Assembly: GCF_900108855.1 (NCBI RefSeq)
Contig: NZ_FNXY01000004.1
Coordinates: 62,001 to 126,000, forward strand
Source: Dyadobacter koreensis
GTDB lineage: Bacteria > Bacteroidota > Bacteroidia > Cytophagales > Spirosomataceae
Reading direction: 5' to 3'
Length of the DNA stretch: 64,000 nt
A program made the translations under genes and the position numbers. How positions within the stretch are numbered: the first letter of the stretch is position 1; every line of letters begins with the position of its first letter. The notes beneath the pieces are model-generated. The model searched no databases, was not told the DNA's origin, and was given only the letters and a program-made list of their open reading frames with translations. Positions 18,901 to 27,087 of this stretch are shown piece after piece.

Positions 18901-19210
18901 ATTGTACATCTCCATTGTAAGGTAAAAGGCGTAATAAGATTGAGAAATTTTGTCTGGTCGTCGCACTCTGACGCAGCGCACTTTCAAATTTTAGAATATC
19001 TTCCGAATGAAAAAGATTCAGGAGCGTATCATAACTTATTTGATAGTCGCCGGGAAATCTGAGAAGTGCCTTGCTTATTTTGGAAAGGTACGCGGTTCTA
19101 TTATCTAAATCGATATTCCAAAAACCTACTCCCGACGCTTCAAGGATTAGGTTAAGTTGTTGTTGTTCACTTATTAAATTTGAACCAAAGGGCTGGGATC
19201 CGCCTTCCAT
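15968..19210 (-). CDS. Multi-PAS sensor histidine kinase
   Basis: 1080 residues and no membrane segment, so probably cytoplasmic. About six PAS domains in series: roughly 15-135, 155-280, 285-410, 413-538, 543-665, and a PAS_3-type one at 672-800. PAS 2 to 5 share near-repeated phrases (GKPLREAFPEL, GKPLREVMPEL, GKSLLEAIPEL), indicating internal duplication. A coiled coil rich in NEELASINEE leads into HisKA (ASHDLQEPLRK, near 860) and HATPase_c (GDRSQLGQLFQNLLSNALKF, then GIGLAICEKV). There is no receiver domain and no adjacent regulator gene, so its partner is elsewhere. Confidence 0.95.
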   Translation of the reverse strand: MEGGSQPFGSNLISEQQQLNLILEASGVGFWNIDLDNRTAYLSKISKALLRFPGDYQISYDTLLNLFHSEDILKFESALRQSATTRQNFSILLRLLPYNGDVQSVICRGKSTTNANGKAVSFAGTFISFQDECVENDAPDIPSKTDERNKALQQAEKFKAISEQAPLAIAFLSGPHMTIEFANSRMFKIWEQDASIVGNSFYDVISENSFQYSKQRLQEILDTGESYIINAVQLSKSENETAADAYFDFIYAPVLNEAGVVTGIIAVATDVTERLKTQKQLETSEEKFRSLIEEVPVGISVFTGKDMVVELANEPMIEYWAKDASVIGKPLREAFPELVGQPFLQILDNLLTTGETFSSTNAPVDIIVDGEMRTYYFNFTYKPLFNKEGQVYAIIDMSLDVTAEVLAQKALAESEARLRSVISAAPAAMGLFVGRELIVEMPNQSFIDIVGKGPDIAGKPLREVMPELESQAFLQILDDVFTSGKMYQSFGTQVDIVRNGVMTHNFYNITYTPIFDNEGKVYAILDIAIDVTDRVLAQMEIEQSQLQLLELFEQSPVAIAMISKDNLVFKMANPFYGQLVGRLPEQLVGKSLLEAIPELDGQGFDHLLKEVITTGNPFISPEQSVDIIQNGEMQKIYVDLSYQPQRDMEGNISGVLVVATDITQQVLSRRKIEEAESALRGAIELADLGTWQIDFISQTFDFSPRLRQWFGIGDHEEITFEKLNKSVSPLELLKIQEDFKKSIRPDSDGVFDVEYTLQAGGFERIVHAQGKVYRNENGKASKITGTVQDVTVQRQVKLALELQVQERTEELAAMNEELASINEEYAAINEELSESNNLLIQSNENLQQFAYVASHDLQEPLRKIQSFGNIITSRYSSELGDGVNYLQRMQTAAKRMSNLIEDLLMFSRISSKSDRLELVNLNVVMKSVFTDLELLIQETGAVIEMDELPKVTGDRSQLGQLFQNLLSNALKFRKKDIVPKIRITADIISSIDLPSSFVPPRSVKAFFKINISDNGIGFDQSYADRIFQLFQRLHGRSEYSGTGIGLAICEKVAANHGGTIIVESQVDEGSTFSVFLPIPS

Positions 19211-19527
19211 AGCTAAAATTTAGGTTAATATATTTTGAGGATTTCAAATTTTCTTTTCCAAACTGCTACAAATAAGCAATGCAGGCTGAAATGAGAATTT
19301 CGTGCCAGCTGAATATTCAGAAAAATCCCGGATTTCTATGCAGAAATTGTGTACGAAGAACCCAGAATTGTGTTTTTATCACACACCCTTTTCGGTAATT
19401 TGCTTTTCCCTGATAGCACAACATGTCACAAAAGCATGCGTGATGATAAGAATTAAGGCATTTGTGGAGTATATCGTTAGCATATCGTCTTTCTAACTTT
19501 ATATAGCGAAACTAATTAGTAGATGAG
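19211..19527. other. intergenic region between divergent genes
   Basis: About 320 bases between the PAS kinase and the TIM-barrel gene. Promoters for both are expected here. I see no convincing box, RNA or small gene. Confidence 0.3.
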
Positions 19528-20406
19528 ATGCTTCTGGATAGAAAAACTTTTTTGAAAGACCTGTCATTGCTGGCTGGGGTAGGCTTGATTTCGGGCGGTG
19601 TAAGCGCTGATACAATTTTCAGATTCAGGGCGAATTTTCAGCTTGGGTTTGTAACGTACCTCTGGGGAAAAGATTGGGATGTGAAAACGATAATCAAAAA
19701 CTGCACAGCGACGAATATCCACGGGGTGGAGCTGAGAGTGGAACACGCCCATAAGGTTATGGCTGAACTGACTGCAAGGGAAAGAGCCGAGGTAAAGAAA
19801 AGATTTGGCGACAGTCCGGTGAAAATTATCGGACTCGGGACGAATCAGCAATATGATTATCCGGATGCTGGAAAATTGAAGTCTTCCATGGAAAGAACAA
19901 AAGAATTTATCAGGCTGAGTGCCGATGTGGGTGGTTCAGGTGTTAAAGTTAAACCCAATGCGCTGCATAAAGAAGTTGCAGTTGAAAAAACGCTTGAACA
20001 AATCGGGCAGTCGCTGCATGAACTTGCAGAATACGCGGCCGGTTTGGGCCAGCAGTTACGTCTGGAAGTGCATGGAGAGGAAACGCAGGAGTTGCCCAAT
20101 ATAAAGAAGATCATGGAGTATGCGAATCATCCGAATGCCAGGATCTGCTGGAATTGTAACCCTCAGGATTTGAACGGGCAGGGATTTCAATCGAATTTCG
20201 ACCTTGTAAAACAATATTTTGGAGATACAATACATGTCCGCGAACTAGACAGGACGGATTATCCCTACAAAGAGCTTTTGTCGAATCTAGGTAAAATGGA
20301 TTACAAGGGCTGGGTTCTACTCGAGTGCCATACGAATCCTGAGGATAAAGTCAAGTCGATGATGGAGCAGCGCAAAGTTTTTGACAGGATGATAGCCGAG
20401 GTTTAG
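19528..20406 (+). CDS. Sugar phosphate isomerase/epimerase-like TIM barrel protein
   Basis: 292 residues. The N-terminus resembles an export signal (DRKTFLKDLSLLAGVGLISGGVSA), so it is probably periplasmic, like many Bacteroidota paralogues. The AP-endonuclease-2/xylose-isomerase-like barrel follows: LGFVTYLWG at strand 1, GVELR at strand 2, RLEVHGEE near 190, ICWNCNPQD near 213, VRELDRTDYPY near 245 and VLLECH near 270. The Glu/His/Asp residues expected for a divalent metal site are present. The sugar substrate is unknown. The stop overlaps the stop of the convergent P-loop gene by four bases. Confidence 0.85.
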   Translation: MLLDRKTFLKDLSLLAGVGLISGGVSADTIFRFRANFQLGFVTYLWGKDWDVKTIIKNCTATNIHGVELRVEHAHKVMAELTARERAEVKKRFGDSPVKIIGLGTNQQYDYPDAGKLKSSMERTKEFIRLSADVGGSGVKVKPNALHKEVAVEKTLEQIGQSLHELAEYAAGLGQQLRLEVHGEETQELPNIKKIMEYANHPNARICWNCNPQDLNGQGFQSNFDLVKQYFGDTIHVRELDRTDYPYKELLSNLGKMDYKGWVLLECHTNPEDKVKSMMEQRKVFDRMIAEV

Positions 20407-20954
20407 CCCAATTGTTCTGTTTCTCTGATTTTATCCATAAGTAATTCTATTCGGAGTGCAACAGAAGTATCGCCCTCTATTCTTAATATGGGGATTTGCA
20501 GTTGATTAATCCAACGATTATGAAGGGCGAGACTTCTGCTTTTAAAATTCGGGTCGTCGTACCCGGCAGCCCAGTTTAGAAATTCTTCGCATTTTGTTTT
20601 GTAATGCTGATCAGTTATCAAAAGATCACCATAACGCTCTTGCTCACGAGTCCGAAGCCGATTTAATCTTATCTCCGAAGGAATCCATAGGAAAACAGCC
20701 AGATCGAAAATTTTCATAAATCGGTCATCCCAGCCAAAAACCGGACCGGACACCAAAACATTATCCTGTTTACCTAAGTCTTCAAGAAATGCTGAATTTC
20801 GACGGTCCGGGTGCTGTTTTTCAGTGAAAGGATGCGCGGTTTTCAACCAATAATATTCATCGGAATCCAGGTGACGATAACCAATAACAGGAGCTAATTC
20901 GCTCGCTAACATAGTTGTTCCCGAGCCCGAAGCTCCAAAAATGATAATTTTCAT
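20403..20954 (-). CDS. P-loop NTPase of adenylate/shikimate kinase type with altered Walker A
   Basis: 183 residues. The N-terminus MKIIIFGASGSGTT is a P-loop in which the usual Walker Lys is Thr. The following HLDSDEYYW and the Arg-rich lid (RLNRLRTREQERYG near 112-125) fit small nucleoside or adenylate kinase-like proteins. Relatives with GASGSGTT are widespread and often annotated only as AAA or adenylate kinase-like. Activity is uncertain because the phosphate-binding Lys is missing. The gene converges with the TIM-barrel gene, overlapping by four bases at the stops. Confidence 0.82.
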   Translation of the reverse strand: MKIIIFGASGSGTTMLASELAPVIGYRHLDSDEYYWLKTAHPFTEKQHPDRRNSAFLEDLGKQDNVLVSGPVFGWDDRFMKIFDLAVFLWIPSEIRLNRLRTREQERYGDLLITDQHYKTKCEEFLNWAAGYDDPNFKSRSLALHNRWINQLQIPILRIEGDTSVALRIELLMDKIRETEQLG

Positions 20955-20976
20955 TCAGCAAAAATAGCAGGGAGTT

Positions 20977-21729
20977 TTATTTTACGCCCAGTCTGTTCAG
21001 TAAGTGTTCTTTTTTGGAACGCGCAACGCTCAAACTATCACCATTGGACATTATAATAAACAGCCCGTCACCTTTTTTGAGCTGACGGACATGAGATAAA
21101 TTCACAATGCTGGAATGGTGAATTCTTTCAAAAATCCGTGGCGGCAGCATGATTTCGGTTTCACCCAACGCTTTCGAAATCAATATCTTTCTGTCGTTTG
21201 TGAGGTATACGTTTGTATAGGCACCTTCCGCTTTACAATAACAAATTTCCGATGGACTAACAAAAATATATCCATGGCGGTCGGGGAGAGCTATACGCTG
21301 ATCTTCCTCGTCAAGATCATTGTTGGAAATTAAATTCCCAATTCTGGGATTCTCGACTACATGGTTACTCAACTGTTTTTCCACACGTTCAACTGCCTCC
21401 GCCAGCTCGGAGCCGTCGATCGGTTTCATCAGATAATCAATGGCACTGGCGCGCATGGCCCTCAGCACAAACTGATCATATGCGGTGGTGAAAATGAGTT
21501 GAAAATCCCGGGGAGCAGTTAGTTTGTCAAGCATTTCAAAGCCGTTCATCACGGGCATCTCTACATCCAGAAATACAAGCTCCGGTTTAAATTTTTTAAT
21601 TGCAGAAATTCCTTCTTCTCCTGACTGGCAGGTAGTTAAGACTTTAAGCTGCGGGCAAAACAGTTCAATGTCGTTGAGGAGGGCTTTAATACAATGGGTT
21701 TCGTCATCGATAATAATTGTGGAGATCAT
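20977..21729 (-). CDS. LytTR-family response regulator
   Basis: 250 residues: a receiver domain (IIDDE at 7-11, phospho-acceptor Asp55 in FLDVEM, Lys in YLMKPID near 103) and a C-terminal LytTR domain (about 145-250; ISKALGETE, FERIHHSSIVNLSHV). Its start overlaps the stop of the propeller kinase by four bases (ATGA), so the pair is translationally coupled. It is the cognate regulator of that kinase. Target promoters are not visible here. Confidence 0.95.
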   Translation of the reverse strand: MISTIIIDDETHCIKALLNDIELFCPQLKVLTTCQSGEEGISAIKKFKPELVFLDVEMPVMNGFEMLDKLTAPRDFQLIFTTAYDQFVLRAMRASAIDYLMKPIDGSELAEAVERVEKQLSNHVVENPRIGNLISNNDLDEEDQRIALPDRHGYIFVSPSEICYCKAEGAYTNVYLTNDRKILISKALGETEIMLPPRIFERIHHSSIVNLSHVRQLKKGDGLFIIMSNGDSLSVARSKKEHLLNRLGVK

Positions 21730-24700
21730 AAAGTTGGGTTAAATGTCAGTATTACAGAGGTTCCCGAGGGGTTTTGACTGTCATCGGTTTTGTCAATAAT
21801 GTTGATACTAAAATTATTCCTGTTCAAGGCGTTATGCATATTTAACCGGGTTTCAACGAGTAAGGTACCTTTGGAGATATGATGCGGTTTTCTTAGTTCG
21901 CGATCCTTGTTGGCTTTATGTCTGCCAATTCCATCATCATCAATAGAGCAAATGACATCGTCCTGCTGCTTAGTGACGCTAACTATTATTTTGCCCTTGC
22001 CAGGGCGCGGTAAAATTCCATGAATGATAGCGTTTTCAATAAAAGGCTGTAAAATCAGGGGAGGTACCATAATCCTGTGCAAATCGACGCCGGGATCGAT
22101 TAAAAAGCCATAGGTTATCCGGTCGGCAAACCGAAGTGTTTCGAGCTGAAGATAAAGCTGGCAAGTGGTGATTTCGTCATGCAAGGTGATTTCCCGCTGG
22201 CTATTGTAGAGCTGGTTTCGAATAAGTTTTGCAAAGGTGGTCAGGTAGGTCACCGCATTTTTTTTATCATCCTCCTGAATCAGCGCCTTGATAGAATTCA
22301 GGCAATTAAATATAAAATGAGGATTCATCTGAGATCTCATAGCCTGCGCTTCGAGTTCCATCGATTCCCTCTCAAACGCGATCTTTTCCAAATCCTTTGT
22401 TCTGATATTTCGAATACGTCTTTTTATCAGATAATAAACCAGGCCACCTGCCAGTAACAGACAGAGCGTAATAAACCATAAGGTCTTCCAAAATGGAGGT
22501 GTTATAATTATTCTTAGGGATTTTACATAACCGCTCCATACCCCGGCGGTATTGGATGCGTTAATTTTCAAGGTATAAGACCCTGGCGGGATTGTGGTGT
22601 AGGTGGCAACATTATCAGTCCCCGCCGTGACCCATCCTTCATCCAGGCCCTTCAGCATGTATCGGTATTGCAGTTTTTCAGGGATGTTGAACTGGAGTGC
22701 AGAAAATTCGAAAGCAAGAAAGTTCTTATCGTAAGGAAGCACGATCGCTTCAACATCGTTGATTGCGCCGGTCAATGGTGAGTCCGGGTCATTTAACGAA
22801 CTATTTCGGTTGTTGATTTTAACATTTGTCAGTGCGATATGGGGTTCATAAGTATCGTCCACCAAGCTTTCAGGATTAAAAACAGTATATCCTTCCGTGC
22901 CGCCAAATGCCATTTGGTTGTCAGGCAAGCTGAAATAGTGAAATCTGTTGAATTCATCGACCGGAATTTCACCCTTGGTTACGTAGCTTCTTATTTTCCC
23001 TGTTTGGGGATTAATTGAAAACACACCCTTATTGCTGCTGCACCATAACAATCCATTTTTGTCTGGCAGTATCGAGTAAACTGTATTGTTCGGAAGGCCT
23101 GTTTTTTTTGTATAATAGCTGCAAACGTTATTTTTTTTATTAAATCGAATAAGCCCGTCAGAATAAGTCCCAAGCCACAAGACATCCCGGTCCAAAGGAT
23201 CCTGGCAAACGGCCATCAATTGTCTTATCGGTAAGTTATTAAAATAGTGAATTACGCTTTTGTTGTTTTGATCATACCTTATTAACCCAAGTGAGCTGCT
23301 TATCCAGAAAATATGTTCATCATCAATTACAAATCCGTTTACTTCGTTGAGTTTGTTCTTATCATAGCGATGCCGAATGGCTTCAAAGGTATGCGCAGTG
23401 TAGGTTCTGGTATCAAAAAAAACTGGTCTTAAAGCATTGTCGATACCCCATAGTTTCCCTGATTTACTAACAGCCAGTGCATTAATACCAACATGAGGAT
23501 GTTGACTTTCTGTGCCGTATCGCCATTTCGGGCGCTGTAATTTTCCATTCTGAAAGTAAATCAGATTAGGTTTTTCAACCGAATCTGCACCAGCTTTCGT
23601 CATCCAGATTTTTCCGTCATTTCCCGTTGTCCATCTGAAAAAATAGGTGCTTATGCCATGCAGGAACGTGTGCTTGATTTCTTCTGCTGAGATTTTAAGT
23701 TTTTCAAGAATCTGCTCGTGAAAAGAGGCTGTATAAGATAGCTTGGGAATCTGTGTTAAATAAAGATCATATTGCCTTACCCCATATCCGTTGGTACCAG
23801 CCCAGAGCACGTCCGATTTGTCCAGAAGCATGGAAATATTTTTTGTATCCGGCGTGGTTTCAGCCGTAAACCGGGAAAGCCTGTTGGCAGAGTCCAAGCG
23901 AAAAATCATATTGGCGTAACCCAGAAAAATGTTTTCTGACTTATCCATGACCAGCGGTGGAACAATGTAGTGCTGTTGTTTGGGAAGGTCAATAACGGTA
24001 AAATCATTTTTCAGTGAATCGTAAAGGATCAGTTGCTCTTCATCCGGAATTATTAATTGACCATTTTTGCGTACCAAAGGAGAATTGTCTTTCCAGCTGC
24101 GTTTAGGATTAAAAAGACCAGATTTGTTGAAAGTAAGATTTACAGTTTTTAAAATTTTTCCGTCCGGGCGCATGTAAACCAGCGCGTGGCTGGTAATCAG
24201 GATAATATTTTGGTTTGCCCAGGTGATTCCGGTAATGAAGGTCGGCGATAATCCCTTCAATAGTTGGTCAGACCGGAAGGCTGTAACCTTTTTTTGAAGA
24301 AAATTGACCGTATAGACAACGCCGTCGCGGCCTAAGATCCAATACACACTATCCGAAATTTGTATGATAGACCTACCGGATTTACTCTTGTCGCGGAGCA
24401 GTTGAAAATTTTTGTCTGCCGTTAATCTGGTAATCTTTTCTGTATCCGTGTCGACGACATCCCAATCTCCCTGTTCATAACAAACCCAAAGTCTGCCTGA
24501 GCGATCCAGAAACAAATTTGTGATAATATTGGAAGAAAGCGTGTAGGAGCTATTTTCGCCTTCTCTGAATACTTTAAATTTCTTTCCGTCATACCTGGAC
24601 AGTCCGTCACGAGTGGCGAGCCAAACAAAATCTTTTCTATCCTGGATAATCCCGCTCACATAAGATTGTGGTAATCCATCAGAAACATTCAGGCTTTTAA

Positions 24701-24788
24701 AGGTATCACCCAATTCCTGGCCTGACAAAATCAGTGGGCAGAAAATCAGCAAAATGACCGGAGAGAATAATTTTATAAGGGCCTTCAT
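21726..24788 (-). CDS. Propeller-type sensor histidine kinase (Reg_prop, Y_Y_Y, LytS-like kinase)
   Basis: 1020 residues. Signal peptide (about 1-22), then a large periplasmic double propeller made of Reg_prop repeats (SVSDGLPQSYVSGIIQD-type units; VWLATRDGLSRYDG, LWAGTNGYGVRQYD, LWLGTYSDGLIRFN). A Y_Y_Y domain follows (about 690-755, ending PPGSYTLKINASN). One membrane helix lies near 765-785, then a cytoplasmic LytS-like kinase domain with QMNPHFIFNCLNSIK and the ATPase N box QPFIENAIIHGI. Such proteins usually sense carbohydrates in the periplasm, but no polysaccharide-utilisation genes are adjacent, so the signal is unknown. Confidence 0.95.
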   Translation of the reverse strand: MKALIKLFSPVILLIFCPLILSGQELGDTFKSLNVSDGLPQSYVSGIIQDRKDFVWLATRDGLSRYDGKKFKVFREGENSSYTLSSNIITNLFLDRSGRLWVCYEQGDWDVVDTDTEKITRLTADKNFQLLRDKSKSGRSIIQISDSVYWILGRDGVVYTVNFLQKKVTAFRSDQLLKGLSPTFITGITWANQNIILITSHALVYMRPDGKILKTVNLTFNKSGLFNPKRSWKDNSPLVRKNGQLIIPDEEQLILYDSLKNDFTVIDLPKQQHYIVPPLVMDKSENIFLGYANMIFRLDSANRLSRFTAETTPDTKNISMLLDKSDVLWAGTNGYGVRQYDLYLTQIPKLSYTASFHEQILEKLKISAEEIKHTFLHGISTYFFRWTTGNDGKIWMTKAGADSVEKPNLIYFQNGKLQRPKWRYGTESQHPHVGINALAVSKSGKLWGIDNALRPVFFDTRTYTAHTFEAIRHRYDKNKLNEVNGFVIDDEHIFWISSSLGLIRYDQNNKSVIHYFNNLPIRQLMAVCQDPLDRDVLWLGTYSDGLIRFNKKNNVCSYYTKKTGLPNNTVYSILPDKNGLLWCSSNKGVFSINPQTGKIRSYVTKGEIPVDEFNRFHYFSLPDNQMAFGGTEGYTVFNPESLVDDTYEPHIALTNVKINNRNSSLNDPDSPLTGAINDVEAIVLPYDKNFLAFEFSALQFNIPEKLQYRYMLKGLDEGWVTAGTDNVATYTTIPPGSYTLKINASNTAGVWSGYVKSLRIIITPPFWKTLWFITLCLLLAGGLVYYLIKRRIRNIRTKDLEKIAFERESMELEAQAMRSQMNPHFIFNCLNSIKALIQEDDKKNAVTYLTTFAKLIRNQLYNSQREITLHDEITTCQLYLQLETLRFADRITYGFLIDPGVDLHRIMVPPLILQPFIENAIIHGILPRPGKGKIIVSVTKQQDDVICSIDDDGIGRHKANKDRELRKPHHISKGTLLVETRLNMHNALNRNNFSINIIDKTDDSQNPSGTSVILTFNPTL

Positions 24789-25389
24789 CGAGGTAAAAAT
24801 AAACGATTAACCTATCAAACCGAAGTTCAGGTTGTGTTTTTTCAATTTTATGTAATTAATGGAACTTCATTTAATAAAAATATCTTTTCATGCACTGCGA
24901 ACAGCTTTGAAGTGTGCGATTGATTTAGTTTGGCCGCTGAAAGAGTTGAAGGTAAGATGGGGATATTTTATTCTGGAAAACTGATCACAAATTCACCTGG
25001 CTACTGCTAGAAATATACAAATACTTAACATTTTTAGCATTTGTGATTTCCAACTGTGAACTCAAACCTTCAAATCAGCACCTGGGCCTTACCAACCATA
25101 TAATTGAAAAAGAAAAGAAATTCACGCTGTATATATTTGTATACATTGAACGCAACCCGAAAAAACTTGAAAAGTCATAATTTTTAACCTAACAGTACTT
25201 TTTACATTTGGTAAAGTAACTTTCCCTCTACGTCATGCCCGGCAGTTTTAACAGACACTGCCGGGTCTTGTTTATTTGCTTAAAGACGAAATAGAGAATT
25301 TGCACATACTGTTTCGACGGCTTCTGTGGCAAATCAGCTTTACCTGGTGTTAAACGCGATATTCAAAACGAAATCAACAATCGGAACGT
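24789..25389. other. gene-free stretch with one terminator-like hairpin
   Basis: About 600 bases without a credible gene. CCCGGCAGT (25238-25246) pairs with ACTGCCGGG (25257-25265), followed by a T-rich tail on the plus strand. A TATATTTG box lies at 25132-25139 with no good -33 element. Together they could delimit a ~120-base plus-strand RNA, but the support is weak. Confidence 0.35.
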
Positions 25390-25584
25390 ATGAAAACAAA
25401 CCAGGAAATAGCTGAGGAAATTAACAGATTGATGAGTTTATACATAAATGAGGTTGAATCCTCCAATTTGAAACCGTTAACTGCAAATATGTACATTACC
25501 CACACGCAAAATTTTATCCGCTGGATCGAAGGCGATTTTAATCCGGGTGAACGTGCGAGTAAAAAAAACAGCAAGGCGGACTAA
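25390..25584 (+). CDS. 64-residue SAM-like mini-protein
   Basis: 64 residues and plausible as a real gene: the pattern EEINRLMSLYINEVESSNL, then TANMYITHTQNFIRWIEGDF and PG resembles the N-terminal SAM-like (core-binding) segment of tyrosine recombinases. The same pattern occurs in stand-alone small proteins in many bacteria. No catalytic recombinase domain follows. No membrane segment or signal is present. It ends about 70 bases before the terminator of the convergent candidate RNA. Function unknown. Confidence 0.6.
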   Translation: MKTNQEIAEEINRLMSLYINEVESSNLKPLTANMYITHTQNFIRWIEGDFNPGERASKKNSKAD

Positions 25585-25654
25585 AACAGCGCTGTCGGCG
25601 CATGTTTATTTTCAGAATTCAAGAGTCTGGTCAGAAAATTCTCTTCTGCGTTCA

Positions 25655-25880
25655 TAAAAAAGGCGGTCATAATTGACCGCCAAATAATCTGCAACAAGAG
25701 GTTGGCGCTTTGAGCGATCACATTCTTGTGGTCAAGGACCAATCTATGCAGGAAAAGCCTGCTATTTGCATTGCGTTCATTCTTTTAATTCATGGAAAAC
25801 AGCAAGTCGAAAGATACTTGTGGCAGAGTTGCCTCTACGATCCACTTTTAGTGGCTCCAATAAAAGAATGAAAGAGATTA
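25655..25880 (-). ncRNA. candidate structured non-coding RNA with its own promoter box and terminator
   Basis: Read on the minus strand, a TAACTTTG box (25894-25887) would start transcription near 25880. A 12-bp perfect helix (arms 25861-25872 and 25776-25787) then encloses three hairpins: 25842-25854 (CCACT stem), 25823-25838 (6 bp with a GCAA loop) and 25803-25820 (CAAGT stem). Outside it follow hairpins at 25748-25762 (GCAGG stem), 25729-25741 or 25719-25730 (mutually exclusive) and 25706-25716. The end is an 8-bp GGCGGTCA/TGACCGCC hairpin (25662-25681) with a T-run. No long frame is present. It does not show the marks of RNase P RNA, SRP RNA or tmRNA and is not the single long hairpin of 6S RNA. 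Confidence 0.6.
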
Positions 25881-25886
25881 CCATGA

Positions 25887-25894
25887 CAAAGTTA
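25887..25894 (-). promoter_or_regulatory. -7 box of the candidate RNA
   Basis: The minus strand reads TAACTTTG, a perfect TAnnTTTG box. The -33 region holds TTTCGG rather than a clear TTTG, so the promoter is only partly matched. Its position, a few bases before the first helix of the RNA, supports it. Confidence 0.45.
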
Positions 25895-26209
25895 AGGCAA
25901 AGATCCGAAAGATGGTTGTCGGAGCACTAACTTTTACATTTCCTGTTTAGAAAAAATACTCTTATCGTTCGGGTATGCTCAGTTCATAAAAAACTATCAT
26001 TAGTATTTTAACAACGAAGACTAGGACTTATTTTATTATCATTTTAAAATTCTGTTTGGGAGAATTAACTTTACTGCTGACCGGATAATCTTTTGATTTA
26101 CATCTGTTTAGTTCAGAAGTCTGAATTTGATTGCTAAAATTAAACACCCGTTCATTTAAATAACTAACCATTTCTTGATCGCGTTAAGTTTTATAATTTA
26201 CCTGACGTA

Positions 26210-27031
26210 TTGAGTAGTAATAATACGTTTTTGGCGAATTCTTCCTTTTCTACGAATCATTTTTTTACCCCTTTTGAGGAATCAATCGATTCCTACGCCA
26301 TTCCTGCCCGATTCACTTTTCCCTTCGATTACGAACCTCACCCATTATGTATACTGGCAACTCAAAAATTACAATCTTATCTTGAAACGCAACAAGATTT
26401 GAATCATAATTTCGGCCTTTCAAAAGTAGATGGAGCCATTATCGGTAAGATGTTTGGCGTCCTGGTAGTGGAAACGCAAGACGGGGAGATTGGCTATTTA
26501 TCTGCGTTTTCAGGTAAGCTTGCTGGCGAAAATCATCATACCGGGTTTGTGCCGCCAATTTTTGATGGCACCGAAGATGGTGGTTTCGTGAATATCGGCA
26601 TGCTTGAGCTTTCCCGGATCTCCCGTGAAATAAAGGAACTGGAAATAAATTCGCAGGAAGATGTCAACGAGGTAATCGAGGTTTTAAAAAGTTACCGGAA
26701 GGCTTTTTCAATATCCTTGCAAAACGAAATTTTTGATCAGTACCATTTTCTTAACAAAAATGGTGAAGAAATGAGTTTGAGGAAGATATTTGAAAAGGCC
26801 GCGTATAAAAATCCGCCGGCAGGAGCGGGAGAGTGTGCCGCTCCGAAACTGTTGCAATATGCTTTTGGGAATAACATGAAACCTTTGGCGATGGCAGAAT
26901 TTTGGTGGGGACTTTCACCAAAGTCGACGCAATGGAAACATCGAAGTTTTTATCCGGCTTGCCGTGAAAAATGTGAGCCGATTTTAGCTCACATGCTTGA
27001 AGGAATGGACCTGGATGAAAAGTTACAGTGA
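26210..27031 (+). CDS. Orphan N-terminal domain of an RluA-family pseudouridine synthase
   Basis: 273 residues from a TTG start; no in-frame ATG lies between the upstream stop at 26165 and here. It matches the N-terminal half of the long (~550 residues) Bacteroidota RluA-family enzymes: FTFPFDYEPHPLC near 37-49, PPAGAGECAAPKLLQYAF near 203-220 and MAEFWWG near 229, ending FYPACREKCEPILAHMLEGM. The catalytic domain with its Asp-containing loop normally follows, but here the frame stops at the domain border and no remainder exists downstream. It is therefore a catalytically empty protein or a truncated gene. The frame itself is intact over all 273 codons. Confidence 0.75.
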   Translation: MSSNNTFLANSSFSTNHFFTPFEESIDSYAIPARFTFPFDYEPHPLCILATQKLQSYLETQQDLNHNFGLSKVDGAIIGKMFGVLVVETQDGEIGYLSAFSGKLAGENHHTGFVPPIFDGTEDGGFVNIGMLELSRISREIKELEINSQEDVNEVIEVLKSYRKAFSISLQNEIFDQYHFLNKNGEEMSLRKIFEKAAYKNPPAGAGECAAPKLLQYAFGNNMKPLAMAEFWWGLSPKSTQWKHRSFYPACREKCEPILAHMLEGMDLDEKLQ

Positions 27032-27087
27032 TCTTTCGATTAAATTCATAATGATTTTTCGATGGTGTGATAGTAGAAGACAGCTTG

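Noticed and set aside
25776-25872. 12-bp inverted repeat as ends of a small mobile element
   Set aside because: No flanking target duplication, no transposase and the interior folds as hairpins, so an RNA helix explains it better.
25655-25880. Candidate RNA as 6S RNA, tmRNA, RNase P RNA or SRP RNA
   Set aside because: The multi-branched fold with short hairpins is not the long bulged hairpin of 6S RNA, and the sequence marks of the others are missing. I keep it as an unnamed candidate.
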